Assembly (NCBI RefSeq): GCF_000244875.1
Contig: NC_016791.1
Coordinates: 849,501 to 913,500 of the forward strand
Source: Clostridium sp. BNL1100
GTDB lineage: Bacteria; Bacillota; Clostridia; Acetivibrionales; DSM-1351
DNA: 64,000 bases
Reading direction: 5' to 3'
Position numbers and translations under genes: made by a program. Below are positions 8,952 through 18,294 of this stretch, piece by piece; position 1 is the stretch's first letter, and the number at the start of each line of letters is the position of its first letter. Below the pieces are notes generated by a model that made no database searches, was not told the DNA's origin, and saw only the letters and a list, made by a program, of their open reading frames with translations.

Positions 8952-10474
8952 GCCGAATGCTCAAGGTTTTAATCATTGACGATGAGCCGGCAGTGAGGGC
9001 TGGACTAAAGGCTATCATTGATTGGGACAGCCTTGGTTACGAGATAGCCGGCGAAGCAGCGGACGGACATGAGGGCCTTCGTATGCTGCTTGAACTTAAC
9101 CCGGACCTATGTATTACCGATATCAAGATGCCGGGGCTGTATGGAACTGAAATGCTTGAAAAGGCAAGGGAAGGGGGATTTGACGGCAAGGTTATTATTT
9201 TGACAGGTTATTCCGATTTTGAATATGCCCGCAGTGCCATAAAATCCGGTGTTTCCTCTTTTCAGCTAAAACCTATAGAGGAAGACGATTTGCAAGAGGC
9301 CATTGTTAAGGTACGCAAAACAATTCTAGCTGAAAAGGAAAAGCTTGAAAGTATTCAATCCAGTATGAATCTTATTTATGAAAAGCAGCTTACAGACCTT
9401 ATTTGTGGTAAGCTGACTACGGACTCAGTAAACCCTAGTGAGCTTAAACTATATGATAATGTTTACCGTGTTGCTGTCATAAAAGCAGTACAGTCTGATA
9501 TAGAAATACCGACTCTTTTTGATTCTGAAAAAGAGATACGGTTTATCTATATCGATGATTTATGGGTTGTTCTGCTGCAGGGAGGAGGTATTACACGCTT
9601 CTCCGTGCTTATGAGAGATATTTTCCGAAAGGTTCCTGATTTATTTGTTTCTATAGGTCGGCCATGCAGTACGGCGGATGAACTCCATCTTTCTTATACA
9701 GACGCAAAAAAGATACAACAGCATAGTTTCTATTACCAGCAATCGGGGAACCTTGTCTTATGGGATGACGTATATGGGGATTTTTCAGACGGAGTCAACC
9801 TTGATTCTATTGACATAAAGGAATATATTGAGGCTTTTTACGATTATATTGAAATAGGGCAAGAGGAATTGCTGCAAAAGAAAATGCGGAGCTTCGAGTC
9901 GGAATACCATAGGCTTAATCTGCATCCTGACCGGTTTGCGGGAGTACTATCCAATATTTTTATCCGAGTTCGGGATATGTTGTCTCAAAACTACCACAAC
10001 CTTATAATTCCGGATGACGGACGAATAATTCATGATATATACAGAAAACAGAGCTTGCACGAAATTACAGATTATATATTAAGTGAATTTCTATGCTTTA
10101 TGAAGCAGATAGGAAATAACTCCCGAGACAATATAGTAAAGAGACTTTGTATGTATATTGAGGCTAACTATTCCAAGGATTTGAAGCTGGAATCTCTTGC
10201 TAAGATTTTTTGCTATAACAGCTCTTATCTTGGTAGAATTTTCAGAAGCGGAACAGGCGAGAGCTTTAATTCCTATCTTGATCATGTCCGAATTCGCAAG
10301 GCAAAAGAAATGCTTGCGGAAGGGAAGTACAAGGTTTATGAAATTTCTTATATGGTAGGATACAAGAATATAGACTATTTTTATAGGAAGTTTAAATACT
10401 ATGTGGGACGAAAACCCAGGGATTATTGGGGCGAAATGCCGGACTTGACTACAAGGATTGAAAAGGAGAGTTAA
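8945..10474 (+). CDS. response regulator with AraC DNA-binding domain, YesN family
   Basis: 509 residues: an N-terminal receiver (VLIIDDEP; phospho-acceptor Asp in ITDIKMPG, residue 59), a middle linker of about 270 residues, and two C-terminal AraC-type helix-turn-helix motifs (LAKIFCYNSSYLGRIF and ISYMVGYKNIDYFYRKF). The start is uncertain. The ATG at 8945 overlaps the kinase stop and has AGGA five bases upstream, whereas the ATG at 8957 gives the usual family N-terminus and Asp55. It is expected to activate the surrounding hydrolase and importer genes when phosphorylated by the preceding kinase. Confidence 0.92.
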   Translation: MVSRMLKVLIIDDEPAVRAGLKAIIDWDSLGYEIAGEAADGHEGLRMLLELNPDLCITDIKMPGLYGTEMLEKAREGGFDGKVIILTGYSDFEYARSAIKSGVSSFQLKPIEEDDLQEAIVKVRKTILAEKEKLESIQSSMNLIYEKQLTDLICGKLTTDSVNPSELKLYDNVYRVAVIKAVQSDIEIPTLFDSEKEIRFIYIDDLWVVLLQGGGITRFSVLMRDIFRKVPDLFVSIGRPCSTADELHLSYTDAKKIQQHSFYYQQSGNLVLWDDVYGDFSDGVNLDSIDIKEYIEAFYDYIEIGQEELLQKKMRSFESEYHRLNLHPDRFAGVLSNIFIRVRDMLSQNYHNLIIPDDGRIIHDIYRKQSLHEITDYILSEFLCFMKQIGNNSRDNIVKRLCMYIEANYSKDLKLESLAKIFCYNSSYLGRIFRSGTGESFNSYLDHVRIRKAKEMLAEGKYKVYEISYMVGYKNIDYFYRKFKYYVGRKPRDYWGEMPDLTTRIEKES

Positions 10475-10477
10475 GGG

Positions 10478-12532
10478 ATGGATAAATATATGCCTATTTG
10501 CAACAAGTTTCCTCATATCCTCCACGGTGGAGATTACAACCCGGAGCAGTGGTTGGAGACGCCAAAGATAATAGATGAGGATTTTCGTCTTATGAAGCTT
10601 GCCCACTGTAATGCAATGACGGTTGGAATTTTTTCGTGGATGGCACTGGAGCCGGAAGAGGGCAAGTATAATTTTGGTTGGCTGGACAGTATTATGGATA
10701 GGCTTGCCCAAAACGGAATGGCTGCTATTCTGGCTACTCCTAGCGGTGCAAAACCCAACTGGATGTCGCAAAAATACCCGGAAATATTGCGTACTCAGGC
10801 CGACAGGTTAAAGGATTTACATGGAGGACGTCATAACCATTGTTTTACCTCACCAATTTACCGTAAAAAGGTAAGCCGGATAAATCGTATGTTGGCGGAA
10901 CGTTATGCAAAGCATCCCGCACTAATTTTATGGCATATCTCAAATGAATACAGTGGGGAATGTCATTGTCCGTTATGTCAGGAAGCATTTCGCAGTTTTC
11001 TTCGAAACAAGTATGCTGGTGACCTTGAAAAGCTCAACCATGAGTGGTGGACGGGCTTCTGGGCACACCGGTATACAGATTGGTCACAAATTGAGTCGCC
11101 ATCTCCACGGGGTGAGAATGAGACTCATGGACTTATTCTGGATTGGAAGAGGTTTGTCTCACACCAGACAATTGACTTTTTTAAAAACGAAATAAAACCC
11201 TTACGGGAATTAACACCGGACGTTCCTGTTACTACAAATATGATGGGAACCTTTCCGGGTATAGAATACAGGGAACTTGCAAAAGAGCTGGATGTGGTTT
11301 CCTGGGATAGTTATCCCACCTGGCACACCACGGAGCAACCGGATTGGAAAATCGGTGTACGAACTTCCTTTATCCATGACCTTAACAGGTCTCTCAAACA
11401 GGGTAAACCATTTATGATGATGGAAAGTACACCAAGTACTGTTAACTGGCAAAAGGTAAACAAGCTAAAGCGCCCCGGCATGCATATGCTATCGTCATTG
11501 CAGGCATTGGCCCATGGCAGTGACACAGTTCAGTACTTTCAGTGGCGAAAATCACGGGGGAGCTTTGAAAAATTCCATGGTGCGGTGGTAGATCATGTGG
11601 GACATGAGAACACTCGTGTGTTCAGGGATGTTTCACAGGTGGGGCAAGCACTTGAAAAACTGGATGAACTTGTGGGAACTACGGTTCATCCGCAGGTTGC
11701 TATAATATTTGATTGGGAAAACCGATGGGCCATAGAGGAAGCACAGGCACTTGCTCGTGACAGGATACAGTATGAGGAAACCTGTATATTACATTATACA
11801 GCCTTTTGGATGCAAGGGGTAACCGTAGACATTATAGGTGCCAGAGAAGATTTCTCACAGTACAAGCTTGTTATTGCACCTATGCTCTATATGACCCATC
11901 CCGGCGTCGGAGAGCGTATTGAGGCTTTTGTTAGGGAGGGAGGAACCTTTGTTACCACCTATTGGAGCGGAATTGTAAATGAGAATGACCTATGTCATTT
12001 GGGGGGATTCCCGGGGCCGCTGCGTACAGTCACGGGTATTTGGAGCGAGGAAATAGATGCTCTGCACCCGGATGAAAACAATAGTCTTTTAATTAGTAAA
12101 AACTCTCTGGGCCTTTCCGGCTCTTATAGAGTTCAGGACTTCTGTGAGTTAATCCACGCAGAATCTGCACAGGTTCTGGCTGTGTATGGTGACGATTTTT
12201 ACCAAGGGCGGCCGGCTCTTACGGTTAACCGTTTTGGAAAAGGAGATGCCTACTACATGGCAGCCCGTACAGGAGAAGATTTCCTTGATAATTTTTACAA
12301 TACCCTTATGGAAAAGTTATCACTTACACGTACAATGGAAGCGAAGCTGCCAAGGGGAGTAACAGCCCAACATCGTACTGATGGACAAAACCGCTACATA
12401 TTTATAATGAATTTCAATGCAAAAAAGGAAGAGATTTCTCTTACCGGGATTTACACAGATATGCTTACCGGGGAAGAACGGCAAGGAGTTATAGAACTTG
12501 ATCCCTTTGACGTAAAAGTCCTAAAGCTATAA
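10478..12532 (+). CDS. GH42 beta-galactosidase
   Basis: 684 residues, cytoplasmic. The N-terminal GGDYNPEQW is a GH42 hallmark. The acid/base Glu157 lies in HISNEYSGEC and the nucleophile Glu316 in MMMESTPSTVNW. Cysteines in HNHCFTSP and CHCPLC match the zinc site of GH42 enzymes. Barrel, trimerisation domain and a small C-terminal beta domain are all accounted for by length. It starts three bases after the regulator stop, so it is in the same operon. It probably removes terminal galactose from xyloglucan side chains, exposing xylose for the GH31 enzyme (inferred from the cluster). Confidence 0.93.
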   Translation: MDKYMPICNKFPHILHGGDYNPEQWLETPKIIDEDFRLMKLAHCNAMTVGIFSWMALEPEEGKYNFGWLDSIMDRLAQNGMAAILATPSGAKPNWMSQKYPEILRTQADRLKDLHGGRHNHCFTSPIYRKKVSRINRMLAERYAKHPALILWHISNEYSGECHCPLCQEAFRSFLRNKYAGDLEKLNHEWWTGFWAHRYTDWSQIESPSPRGENETHGLILDWKRFVSHQTIDFFKNEIKPLRELTPDVPVTTNMMGTFPGIEYRELAKELDVVSWDSYPTWHTTEQPDWKIGVRTSFIHDLNRSLKQGKPFMMMESTPSTVNWQKVNKLKRPGMHMLSSLQALAHGSDTVQYFQWRKSRGSFEKFHGAVVDHVGHENTRVFRDVSQVGQALEKLDELVGTTVHPQVAIIFDWENRWAIEEAQALARDRIQYEETCILHYTAFWMQGVTVDIIGAREDFSQYKLVIAPMLYMTHPGVGERIEAFVREGGTFVTTYWSGIVNENDLCHLGGFPGPLRTVTGIWSEEIDALHPDENNSLLISKNSLGLSGSYRVQDFCELIHAESAQVLAVYGDDFYQGRPALTVNRFGKGDAYYMAARTGEDFLDNFYNTLMEKLSLTRTMEAKLPRGVTAQHRTDGQNRYIFIMNFNAKKEEISLTGIYTDMLTGEERQGVIELDPFDVKVLKL

Positions 12533-12539
12533 GATTATA

Positions 12540-12577
12540 AAAAGGGGTTGTGACAAAACAGAAAGTTTTTTTGTTTT
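12540..12577. repeat. degenerate half of a palindromic repeat also found at 26290-26340
   Basis: AAAAGGGG, TGT and CAAAACAGAAAGTT occur here in the order, spacing and orientation of the reverse complement of the hairpin at 26290-26340. The distal arm is decayed to T-rich sequence (TTTTTTTGTTTT). Two related copies in one window suggest a dispersed palindromic repeat family that can serve as a terminator. It lies just after the GH42 stop and may end that operon. Confidence 0.5.
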
Positions 12578-12818
12578 AACACCGGTACTCCCGTATAAAA
12601 TTATATCAATGATTGCTTCTAAGATATTTGCAAGAGTTTCTAGCGGCTCATCTTTGGATATTTTACCGTCGCTCACATTCATCGTCCATGATTCATGGTT
12701 TCGCTAAAACTTACATCGTATAGGTTTTCCGGTAAAATATCCGTGTTCAACCATAAACAACTGCAAATATCTTTAACCAAGCTTCCATTGATACAATTTA
12801 TACTCGCGTACAGGTGTT
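12578..12818. repeat. 241-bp near-palindromic element (MITE-like or giant hairpin)
   Basis: Nested inverted repeats share one centre: AACACC/GGTGTT (12578 and 12813), GTATAAA/TTTATAC (12593 and 12797), TATCAATG/CATTGATA (12604 and 12786), a 12-bp pair beginning AAGATATTTG (12621 and 12762), a 13-bp pair beginning GGATATTTTA (12656 and 12730), and a central CCATGATTCATGG (12686-12698). No ORF is supported inside it. It fills almost the whole 300-bp gap between the converging GH42 and TrpB2 genes. It could be a non-autonomous transposable repeat or a long folded RNA. Confidence 0.6.
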
Positions 12819-12832
12819 TATTTATAATAAAA

Positions 12833-14197
12833 CTACTTTATATTTGGCAAGTTCTGTAAACTCTTATTTGCGGATTCCGGAGAAAATTCTATATCATCAA
12901 TGAGTCCGTTAAAATAGTTTTCATATGCTGCGAAATCAAAATATCCGTGTCCGCTGAGACAGAACAGAATAACCTTTTCCTCGCCGGATTCCTTTGCCAG
13001 AATAGCTTCATCCATTGCCGCCCTTATAGCATGTGCTGATTCGGGAGCAGGAACTATTCCTTCGGTCCTTGCAAAGGATACTGCCGCTTCAAAAACGGAT
13101 TTCTGACCGTATGCTTTTGCTTCAATTATTCCGTCATGATACAACTGGCTGACAATGGCGGAATCGCCGTGATATCTCAACCCGCCTGCATGTATACCTG
13201 ATGGAATAAAATCATGTCCTAAAGTATACATTTTGGTTATTGGAGCTGCTTTTGCGGTATCTCCATAATCATATGCAAATACACCCTTTGTCAAAGTGGG
13301 ACATGCTGATGGTTCAACGGCTACAGCCCTAAGGTTGCGTCCATTGAGCTTATCCTGCAAAAATGGGAAAGTCAGACCGGCAAAATTGCTACCGCCTCCG
13401 CAACACGCAAAAATTACGTCGGGATATTCATCCAAATACTCCATTTGCTTTTTCGCTTCGATTCCGATTATGGTCTGATGCAGACATACGTGGTTTAAAA
13501 CACTTCCCAGTGCATAGTTGGTATCAGCATGTGTCGCTGCATCCTCAACTGCTTCACTTATTGCGATTCCAAGACTACCTGAGCAATCAGGGTCTCTTTC
13601 CAAAATGCTTCTTCCGCTGTTTGTCAGTGTGCTGGGACTTGCTACAACATTTGCACCAAAGGTTTTCATAAATGAACGTCGGTACGGTTTTTGCTGATAG
13701 CTGACATTGACCATGTAAACTGAACATTCCAATCCAAATTGGCTTGTTGCAAGGCTTAAGGCACTGCCCCATTGACCGGCACCTGTTTCCGTTGCAAGTC
13801 TTTTTATGCCTGCCAGTTTATTATAATATACCTGTGGGATTGCGGTATTAAGCTTATGGCTTCCCGTAGCATTTGTTCCTTCATATTTATAGTAAATTCT
13901 TGCAGGAGTATCCAACAGTTTTTCAAGAGCTTTTGCCCTGTAAAGAGGACTTGGCCTAAACTGGCAGTACCTTTGACGAACCTCGTCAGGGATATCTATG
14001 TAACGCTCGGAGGACATTTCCTGTTTGATTACTTCATCCGGAAAAATAGCCTTCATATCGTCTGGCTTAATAATATCAAGTGTTGCTGGGTTGTGATAGG
14101 GTGCAGGCTTATTCGGCATGTCTGCAACTATGTTGTACCACTGCTTTGGAATATCGTTTTCGGACAGAATTACCTTACTGATCTCATCTCTTCTCAT
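12833..14197 (-). CDS. trpB: tryptophan synthase beta-like protein, TrpB2 type
   Basis: 454-residue PLP enzyme of fold type II. The PLP lysine is Lys115 in GTNATGSHKLNTA, and the phosphate-binding glycine run is CCGGGSNF. The long N-terminal extension before the catalytic core and the motif ETGAGQWGSALS mark the TrpB2 branch, which works without a TrpA partner next to it. No trpA or other trp gene is adjacent. It condenses indole with serine, or may act as an indole-salvage enzyme. An upstream in-frame ATG at 14209 has a poor ribosome site; GGAGG lies five bases before the ATG at 14197. Confidence 0.9.
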   Translation of the reverse strand: MRRDEISKVILSENDIPKQWYNIVADMPNKPAPYHNPATLDIIKPDDMKAIFPDEVIKQEMSSERYIDIPDEVRQRYCQFRPSPLYRAKALEKLLDTPARIYYKYEGTNATGSHKLNTAIPQVYYNKLAGIKRLATETGAGQWGSALSLATSQFGLECSVYMVNVSYQQKPYRRSFMKTFGANVVASPSTLTNSGRSILERDPDCSGSLGIAISEAVEDAATHADTNYALGSVLNHVCLHQTIIGIEAKKQMEYLDEYPDVIFACCGGGSNFAGLTFPFLQDKLNGRNLRAVAVEPSACPTLTKGVFAYDYGDTAKAAPITKMYTLGHDFIPSGIHAGGLRYHGDSAIVSQLYHDGIIEAKAYGQKSVFEAAVSFARTEGIVPAPESAHAIRAAMDEAILAKESGEEKVILFCLSGHGYFDFAAYENYFNGLIDDIEFSPESANKSLQNLPNIK

Positions 14198-14250
14198 CTT
14201 AACCTCCATATCCTTTAAGGTGTAAAGGATTTCTTCACTAGTCTAATAAT

Positions 14251-14278
14251 ATTTTACTTGAATTGGATTATAAGTCAA
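14251..14278 (-). promoter_or_regulatory. promoter of the TrpB2 gene
   Basis: On the minus strand TTGACT (14273-14278) and TAAAAT (14251-14256) are 16 bp apart, about 55 bp before the start codon. The leader is too short for a T-box and no terminator hairpin is visible in it. Confidence 0.5.
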
Positions 14279-14366
14279 TAAAATAATTTGTATACATATG
14301 GATTAAATGTTTGTCTAAAAGAATATAAATTTATTATACTGGAAAGTAGGACAAGGAGGTTTTTAT

Positions 14367-15149
14367 ATGTTCAGATATTTTTTTACTTACATAGACAATA
14401 TACCCTCAAGGTTTCACAATTCTCTGTTTTCTGTACAACATCTTCTTGCTGTGGGTATGGTAGCTTGCATGTGGTGTATTATGACTGTCCTGTTCAAAGA
14501 TAAAAGCGAGGAAAAAAAGTGGAGGTTGCTTGTACTGGCCAGTTTGTTACTGCCCTTAACAGAATGTGCACAGATACTTTGGTACAACGCTGTAGGGCAG
14601 TTTTCCTGGGGGTATACGTTACCCCTTCACTTGTGCAGCCTTATGTGTATTATACTTCCTATAATGACTATTACCAGAAGCAGATTGCTGATGGAGTATT
14701 CGTATGCTATGGGACTGGCACCGGCTTTATTAACACTTTTTACTCCTGACGTATATTATTATCCGTCCTTTTCATTTATATATATACAAAGTATGTTGGT
14801 TCACGGAATCATTTGCTTTATCCCAATATTCATGGTTTTTGGCATGGGCTTCAGACCGGATATACGGAGCCTTCCAAAAACAGTTGCAATGTTGGTAGCT
14901 TTTGCCTTGATGGTTACCCCTGTTAATATAGCTACAAACGGGAATTACTTTTTTTTAAAGTATCCGGCACCGGGTTCACCTATGGAATTTTTTGCAAAGT
15001 ACGTGGGAAGTCCTTGGTACCTTATACCTACGCTTCTTCTTGGCTGCCTTCTTTGGATTATTTTATATATGCCTTTTGTTTTATTAAAAAGACAACAAAA
15101 GTATTCACAGAACCATACTAACAGGGATAAAGCCCGAATTTTATTTTAA
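14367..15149 (+). CDS. YwaF/TP0381 family integral membrane protein, function unknown
   Basis: 260 residues with six or seven hydrophobic segments. The motifs LPLHLCSLMCIILPI and MLVHGIICFIPIFMVFGMGF resemble the conserved TIGR02206-type (YwaF) membrane protein family, for which I know no established function. AAGGAGG lies about seven bases upstream of the ATG. The 3' end overlaps the convergent oxidoreductase gene by nine bases. It stands alone on its strand and nothing nearby suggests a specific role. Confidence 0.75.
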   Translation: MFRYFFTYIDNIPSRFHNSLFSVQHLLAVGMVACMWCIMTVLFKDKSEEKKWRLLVLASLLLPLTECAQILWYNAVGQFSWGYTLPLHLCSLMCIILPIMTITRSRLLMEYSYAMGLAPALLTLFTPDVYYYPSFSFIYIQSMLVHGIICFIPIFMVFGMGFRPDIRSLPKTVAMLVAFALMVTPVNIATNGNYFFLKYPAPGSPMEFFAKYVGSPWYLIPTLLLGCLLWIILYMPFVLLKRQQKYSQNHTNRDKARILF

Positions 15150-16673
15150 CCTGTCTAGAGGTTTCATGGCAGGACCTTCAACCACTGTCCCGTCATAGCT
15201 GTATCTGGAAGCATGACAGGGACAATCCCAGGTTTTTTCGGCTGAATTCCAGTTAACTTCACAACCCAGATGCTTACATGTTGTATCTATTATAAAAACA
15301 TTACCGTCATTGTCCATGTAGGCTCCGGCTTTTTTGCCGTGGTACTTTACTGCTTTGCCTTCACCCGGCTGTAATGTAAATTCTATAGGTGGCGATTCCA
15401 GTTTTCCTGAAACCAGATTGTCAACAACATCTGCATTTTCTTTTATAAAGTTCTTGGCAGAGCTGACAGGAGTGAACCTTGAGGGGGTAAATATATTTTC
15501 AACTTCGCTTTTCCCATTGGCAATAATATCACGTATTATCATAGCTGATACATGACTGGTTGTCATACCCCATTTCTGGAACCCTGTGGCTACAAAGATA
15601 TTCATTTTCTTACCCGTGATATGCCCTATAAATGGTATTTCGTTCATTACGGTATAATCCTGGGCCGACCAGCGATAAGGCACATCTGTAGCGTGAAAAT
15701 CAGTTTCTGCAAAGTTTATAAGATTTGTATAATGTTCTTTCTCATTTTTGTCTTCGCCCGTTTTATGGTGTTCTCCACTGAGAATAAGCAGTTGATTTCC
15801 GTCTTCTGCCGGTTGGGTCCTTATAGACCTTGTAGGTTCTTCATAGGAGATATACATTCCATACGGAACTATTACAGGTGATTTTACCGCAAGTGCATAG
15901 GAGCGCTCAGCGTACATTCTCGCAGAATAGAATCCCCACCCGTCGTAAAAGGGGAAGTGACTTGCTACTATTACCTTGTCTGATTTTATACTGAATCCGC
16001 TTCGGGTAGATGTTGTACATTCACGGTCTTCATGGATGTCAAGGGCTACCGTGTTCTCAAAAATGTGACCGCCATTTTTTACAAATATATCTGCAAGTGA
16101 TAAAAGATACTTACGGGGATGAAACTGTGCCTGATTATCAAAGCATACTGCCCCCTGAACAGCAAAGGGAAGAGGCAGGGAGGCTTCAAATCTTGCAGGA
16201 AGACCAATAGATTTCGCTGCATTTACCTCCTCCTCGATAACGTTTATATATTGTTCTTCTTTTGTATATACAAAGTTTGGCTGTCGGCTGAAGTCACATT
16301 GTATATCGTTTTCTTTTATTATATCTTCAATCATTGATATGGCTTTTTCATTGATCTCTCCATACTTTGCCGCACCTTCTTCTCCCAACTGCTTTATCAG
16401 TTTTGCATATTTTACGCTGTGGAGAGAAGTTATCTTTGCTGTGGTGTGCCCCGAAGTGGAATGGACAATTCTGTTGGCATCTATTATAACAACATCCAAG
16501 CCTTCCTTCTGAAGCAAATATGCTGTTGCTATCCCGGTTATTCCGCCTCCTACAACCAGAATATCGGTTTTAATATTTTCATTCAACTCCGGATATTCAG
16601 TTTTGGGTGTTGACCCAATCCAATAAGATTCTACCGGCCTTGAAAATGCTTTTTCAATAAGATTCTGTGGCAT
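15141..16673 (-). CDS. FAD-dependent oxidoreductase with C-terminal Rieske [2Fe-2S] domain
   Basis: 510 residues. The N-terminal dinucleotide-binding motif ILVVGGGITGIATAYLLQ starts a glycine/D-amino-acid-oxidase-like fold, and a second FAD motif occurs near VATGFQKWGM. From about residue 430 there is a Rieske domain with TTCKHLGC and CPCHASRYS, which supply the Cys-His/Cys-His cluster ligands. DAO-Rieske fusions are known in Bacillus and Clostridia but their substrate is unsettled. AAGGAGA sits eight bases before the ATG. It is monocistronic and converges on the YwaF-like gene. Confidence 0.88.
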   Translation of the reverse strand: MPQNLIEKAFSRPVESYWIGSTPKTEYPELNENIKTDILVVGGGITGIATAYLLQKEGLDVVIIDANRIVHSTSGHTTAKITSLHSVKYAKLIKQLGEEGAAKYGEINEKAISMIEDIIKENDIQCDFSRQPNFVYTKEEQYINVIEEEVNAAKSIGLPARFEASLPLPFAVQGAVCFDNQAQFHPRKYLLSLADIFVKNGGHIFENTVALDIHEDRECTTSTRSGFSIKSDKVIVASHFPFYDGWGFYSARMYAERSYALAVKSPVIVPYGMYISYEEPTRSIRTQPAEDGNQLLILSGEHHKTGEDKNEKEHYTNLINFAETDFHATDVPYRWSAQDYTVMNEIPFIGHITGKKMNIFVATGFQKWGMTTSHVSAMIIRDIIANGKSEVENIFTPSRFTPVSSAKNFIKENADVVDNLVSGKLESPPIEFTLQPGEGKAVKYHGKKAGAYMDNDGNVFIIDTTCKHLGCEVNWNSAEKTWDCPCHASRYSYDGTVVEGPAMKPLDRLK

Positions 16674-16834
16674 ATATTTTGTCTCCTTGATTCAACTAAG
16701 TTTCATTTAATTTACATTGTTAGAATATCCAGATTTTTTAAAGAAATTCACATTAAGAGGTTCTATTTTGTTTAATTTAACCTTGACAGGTCAATATTTT
16801 CATAAGGCTTGATTTTTAAAAGAAAGGAGAATTT

Positions 16835-18280
16835 ATGGCTTATTCAGACCTCCATGAATTTATAGAAAAACTAGAAGAAAAAGCACTTATTAAAAGAATA
16901 AAGTCAGCAGCTGATGCTGAGCTCGAAATAACGGAAATAACAGATAGAGTGGTAAAGAGCGGTGGTCCGGCTCTTCTATTTGAAAAGGTGAAAGACTCAA
17001 AATTTCCATTACTTATAAATACTTTCGGTAGCTATGAAAGGTTGAACCTCGCACTTGGTGTTAAAAATATTGAGGAGGTTGCGGGGAAAATAGGAGATTT
17101 TATAGATGCGGCAAATTATGCGGGGTTTATAAAAACCGTAAAAGCGGTTCCGTCTTTATTGCAGCTGACATCTGTTTTTCCAATAAAGCTTCCTACAAAA
17201 GGAAAATGCCAGCAGATAATTGATTACAGTCCCGATTTGGGAAAGCTTCCAATACTTAAATGCTGGCCCGGGGATGGAGGCAGATTTATCACTTTGCCTG
17301 TGGTTATAACCAAAGACCCTGAAACAGGCATACAAAACATGGGTATGTACCGTATGCAGGTGTATGATGACCAAACTACGGGAATGCACTGGCACCTCCA
17401 CAAGGACGGCAGGAATATATATGACAAGTACCGCAATACCGGAGGAATAATGCCTGTGTCTGTGGCTATAGGCTGTGACCCGGTGGTTATTTATTCTGCA
17501 ACCGCTCCCCTTCCCCAATATATAGATGAAATATTATTTGCGGGGTTTCTAAGAAAAAAGCCCGTATCCTTGGTTAAGTCTATAACAAATAATATTTATG
17601 TCCCGGCAAATGCTGATTTCATTCTGGAAGGGTATGTGGATACAAGTGAGGGACTTCGTATTGAGGGCCCTTTTGGAGATCATACAGGGTATTATTCTCT
17701 TGCTGATGTGTATCCGGTTTTTCATTTGACATGTATGACCTACAGGGAGGATGCTATTTATCCTGCTACTGTTGTGGGCAAACCTCCCATGGAGGACTGT
17801 TACCTTGGTAAGGCAACTGAAAAACTGTTTCTTCCTTTATTAAGAATCCAATTCCCGGAGATTATTGATATGAATTTTCCTCTTGAGGGTGTATTTCATA
17901 ACTGCGTTATTGTTTCAATAAAAAAGAGGTTTCCGGGACATGCTAAAAAGGTAATGAACTCAATTTGGGGTTCAGGGCAGATGATGTACACAAAAATGGT
18001 TATAGTTGTGGATGAATCTGTAAATCCTCATGATTTATCAACGGTTGCATGGAAGGTTTTCAACAATATTGACGGCAGGAGGGATATAGTATTGTCTGAC
18101 GGCCCTCTTGATGCACTGGATCATGCCTCTGATCAAAGACATTATGGATGCAGGATAGGTATTGACGCTACCATAAAATTTCCGGAGGAAGGCTATAGCC
18201 GTATCTGGCCCGATGAAATAGCCATGTCAGAGGATATAAAGGCATTGGTTACAAAAAGGTGGAAGGAATACGGTTTTTAA
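16835..18280 (+). CDS. UbiD family prenylated-FMN decarboxylase
   Basis: 481 residues, full family length. The segment RIEGPFGDHTGYYS carries the conserved Arg-Glu of the prFMN active site. LEGVFHNCVIVSIKKRFPGHA and the C-terminal acidic region are typical of UbiD. The enzyme decarboxylates an aromatic or alpha,beta-unsaturated acid and needs prFMN made by a UbiX-type protein encoded elsewhere. It is followed 14 bp later by a UbiA-type prenyltransferase. The pair suggests quinone-like biosynthesis, for instance late menaquinone steps of the futalosine route, but the other genes of that route are not here. Confidence 0.87.
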   Translation: MAYSDLHEFIEKLEEKALIKRIKSAADAELEITEITDRVVKSGGPALLFEKVKDSKFPLLINTFGSYERLNLALGVKNIEEVAGKIGDFIDAANYAGFIKTVKAVPSLLQLTSVFPIKLPTKGKCQQIIDYSPDLGKLPILKCWPGDGGRFITLPVVITKDPETGIQNMGMYRMQVYDDQTTGMHWHLHKDGRNIYDKYRNTGGIMPVSVAIGCDPVVIYSATAPLPQYIDEILFAGFLRKKPVSLVKSITNNIYVPANADFILEGYVDTSEGLRIEGPFGDHTGYYSLADVYPVFHLTCMTYREDAIYPATVVGKPPMEDCYLGKATEKLFLPLLRIQFPEIIDMNFPLEGVFHNCVIVSIKKRFPGHAKKVMNSIWGSGQMMYTKMVIVVDESVNPHDLSTVAWKVFNNIDGRRDIVLSDGPLDALDHASDQRHYGCRIGIDATIKFPEEGYSRIWPDEIAMSEDIKALVTKRWKEYGF

Positions 18281-18294
18281 ATAAAGGAGGAAAT

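Noticed and set aside
10091-10771. 226-codon open frame on the minus strand across the yesN-like and GH42 genes
   Set aside because: It is antisense to two well-supported genes, has no ribosome site and no recognisable protein features.
14198-14366. T-box or trp attenuator upstream of TrpB2
   Set aside because: The leader is about 50 bases from promoter to start and has no terminator or T-box sequence.
16783-16794. TTGACAGGTCAA upstream of ubiD as promoter or operator
   Set aside because: No convincing -10 follows at the right distance and the dyad arms are only five bases.
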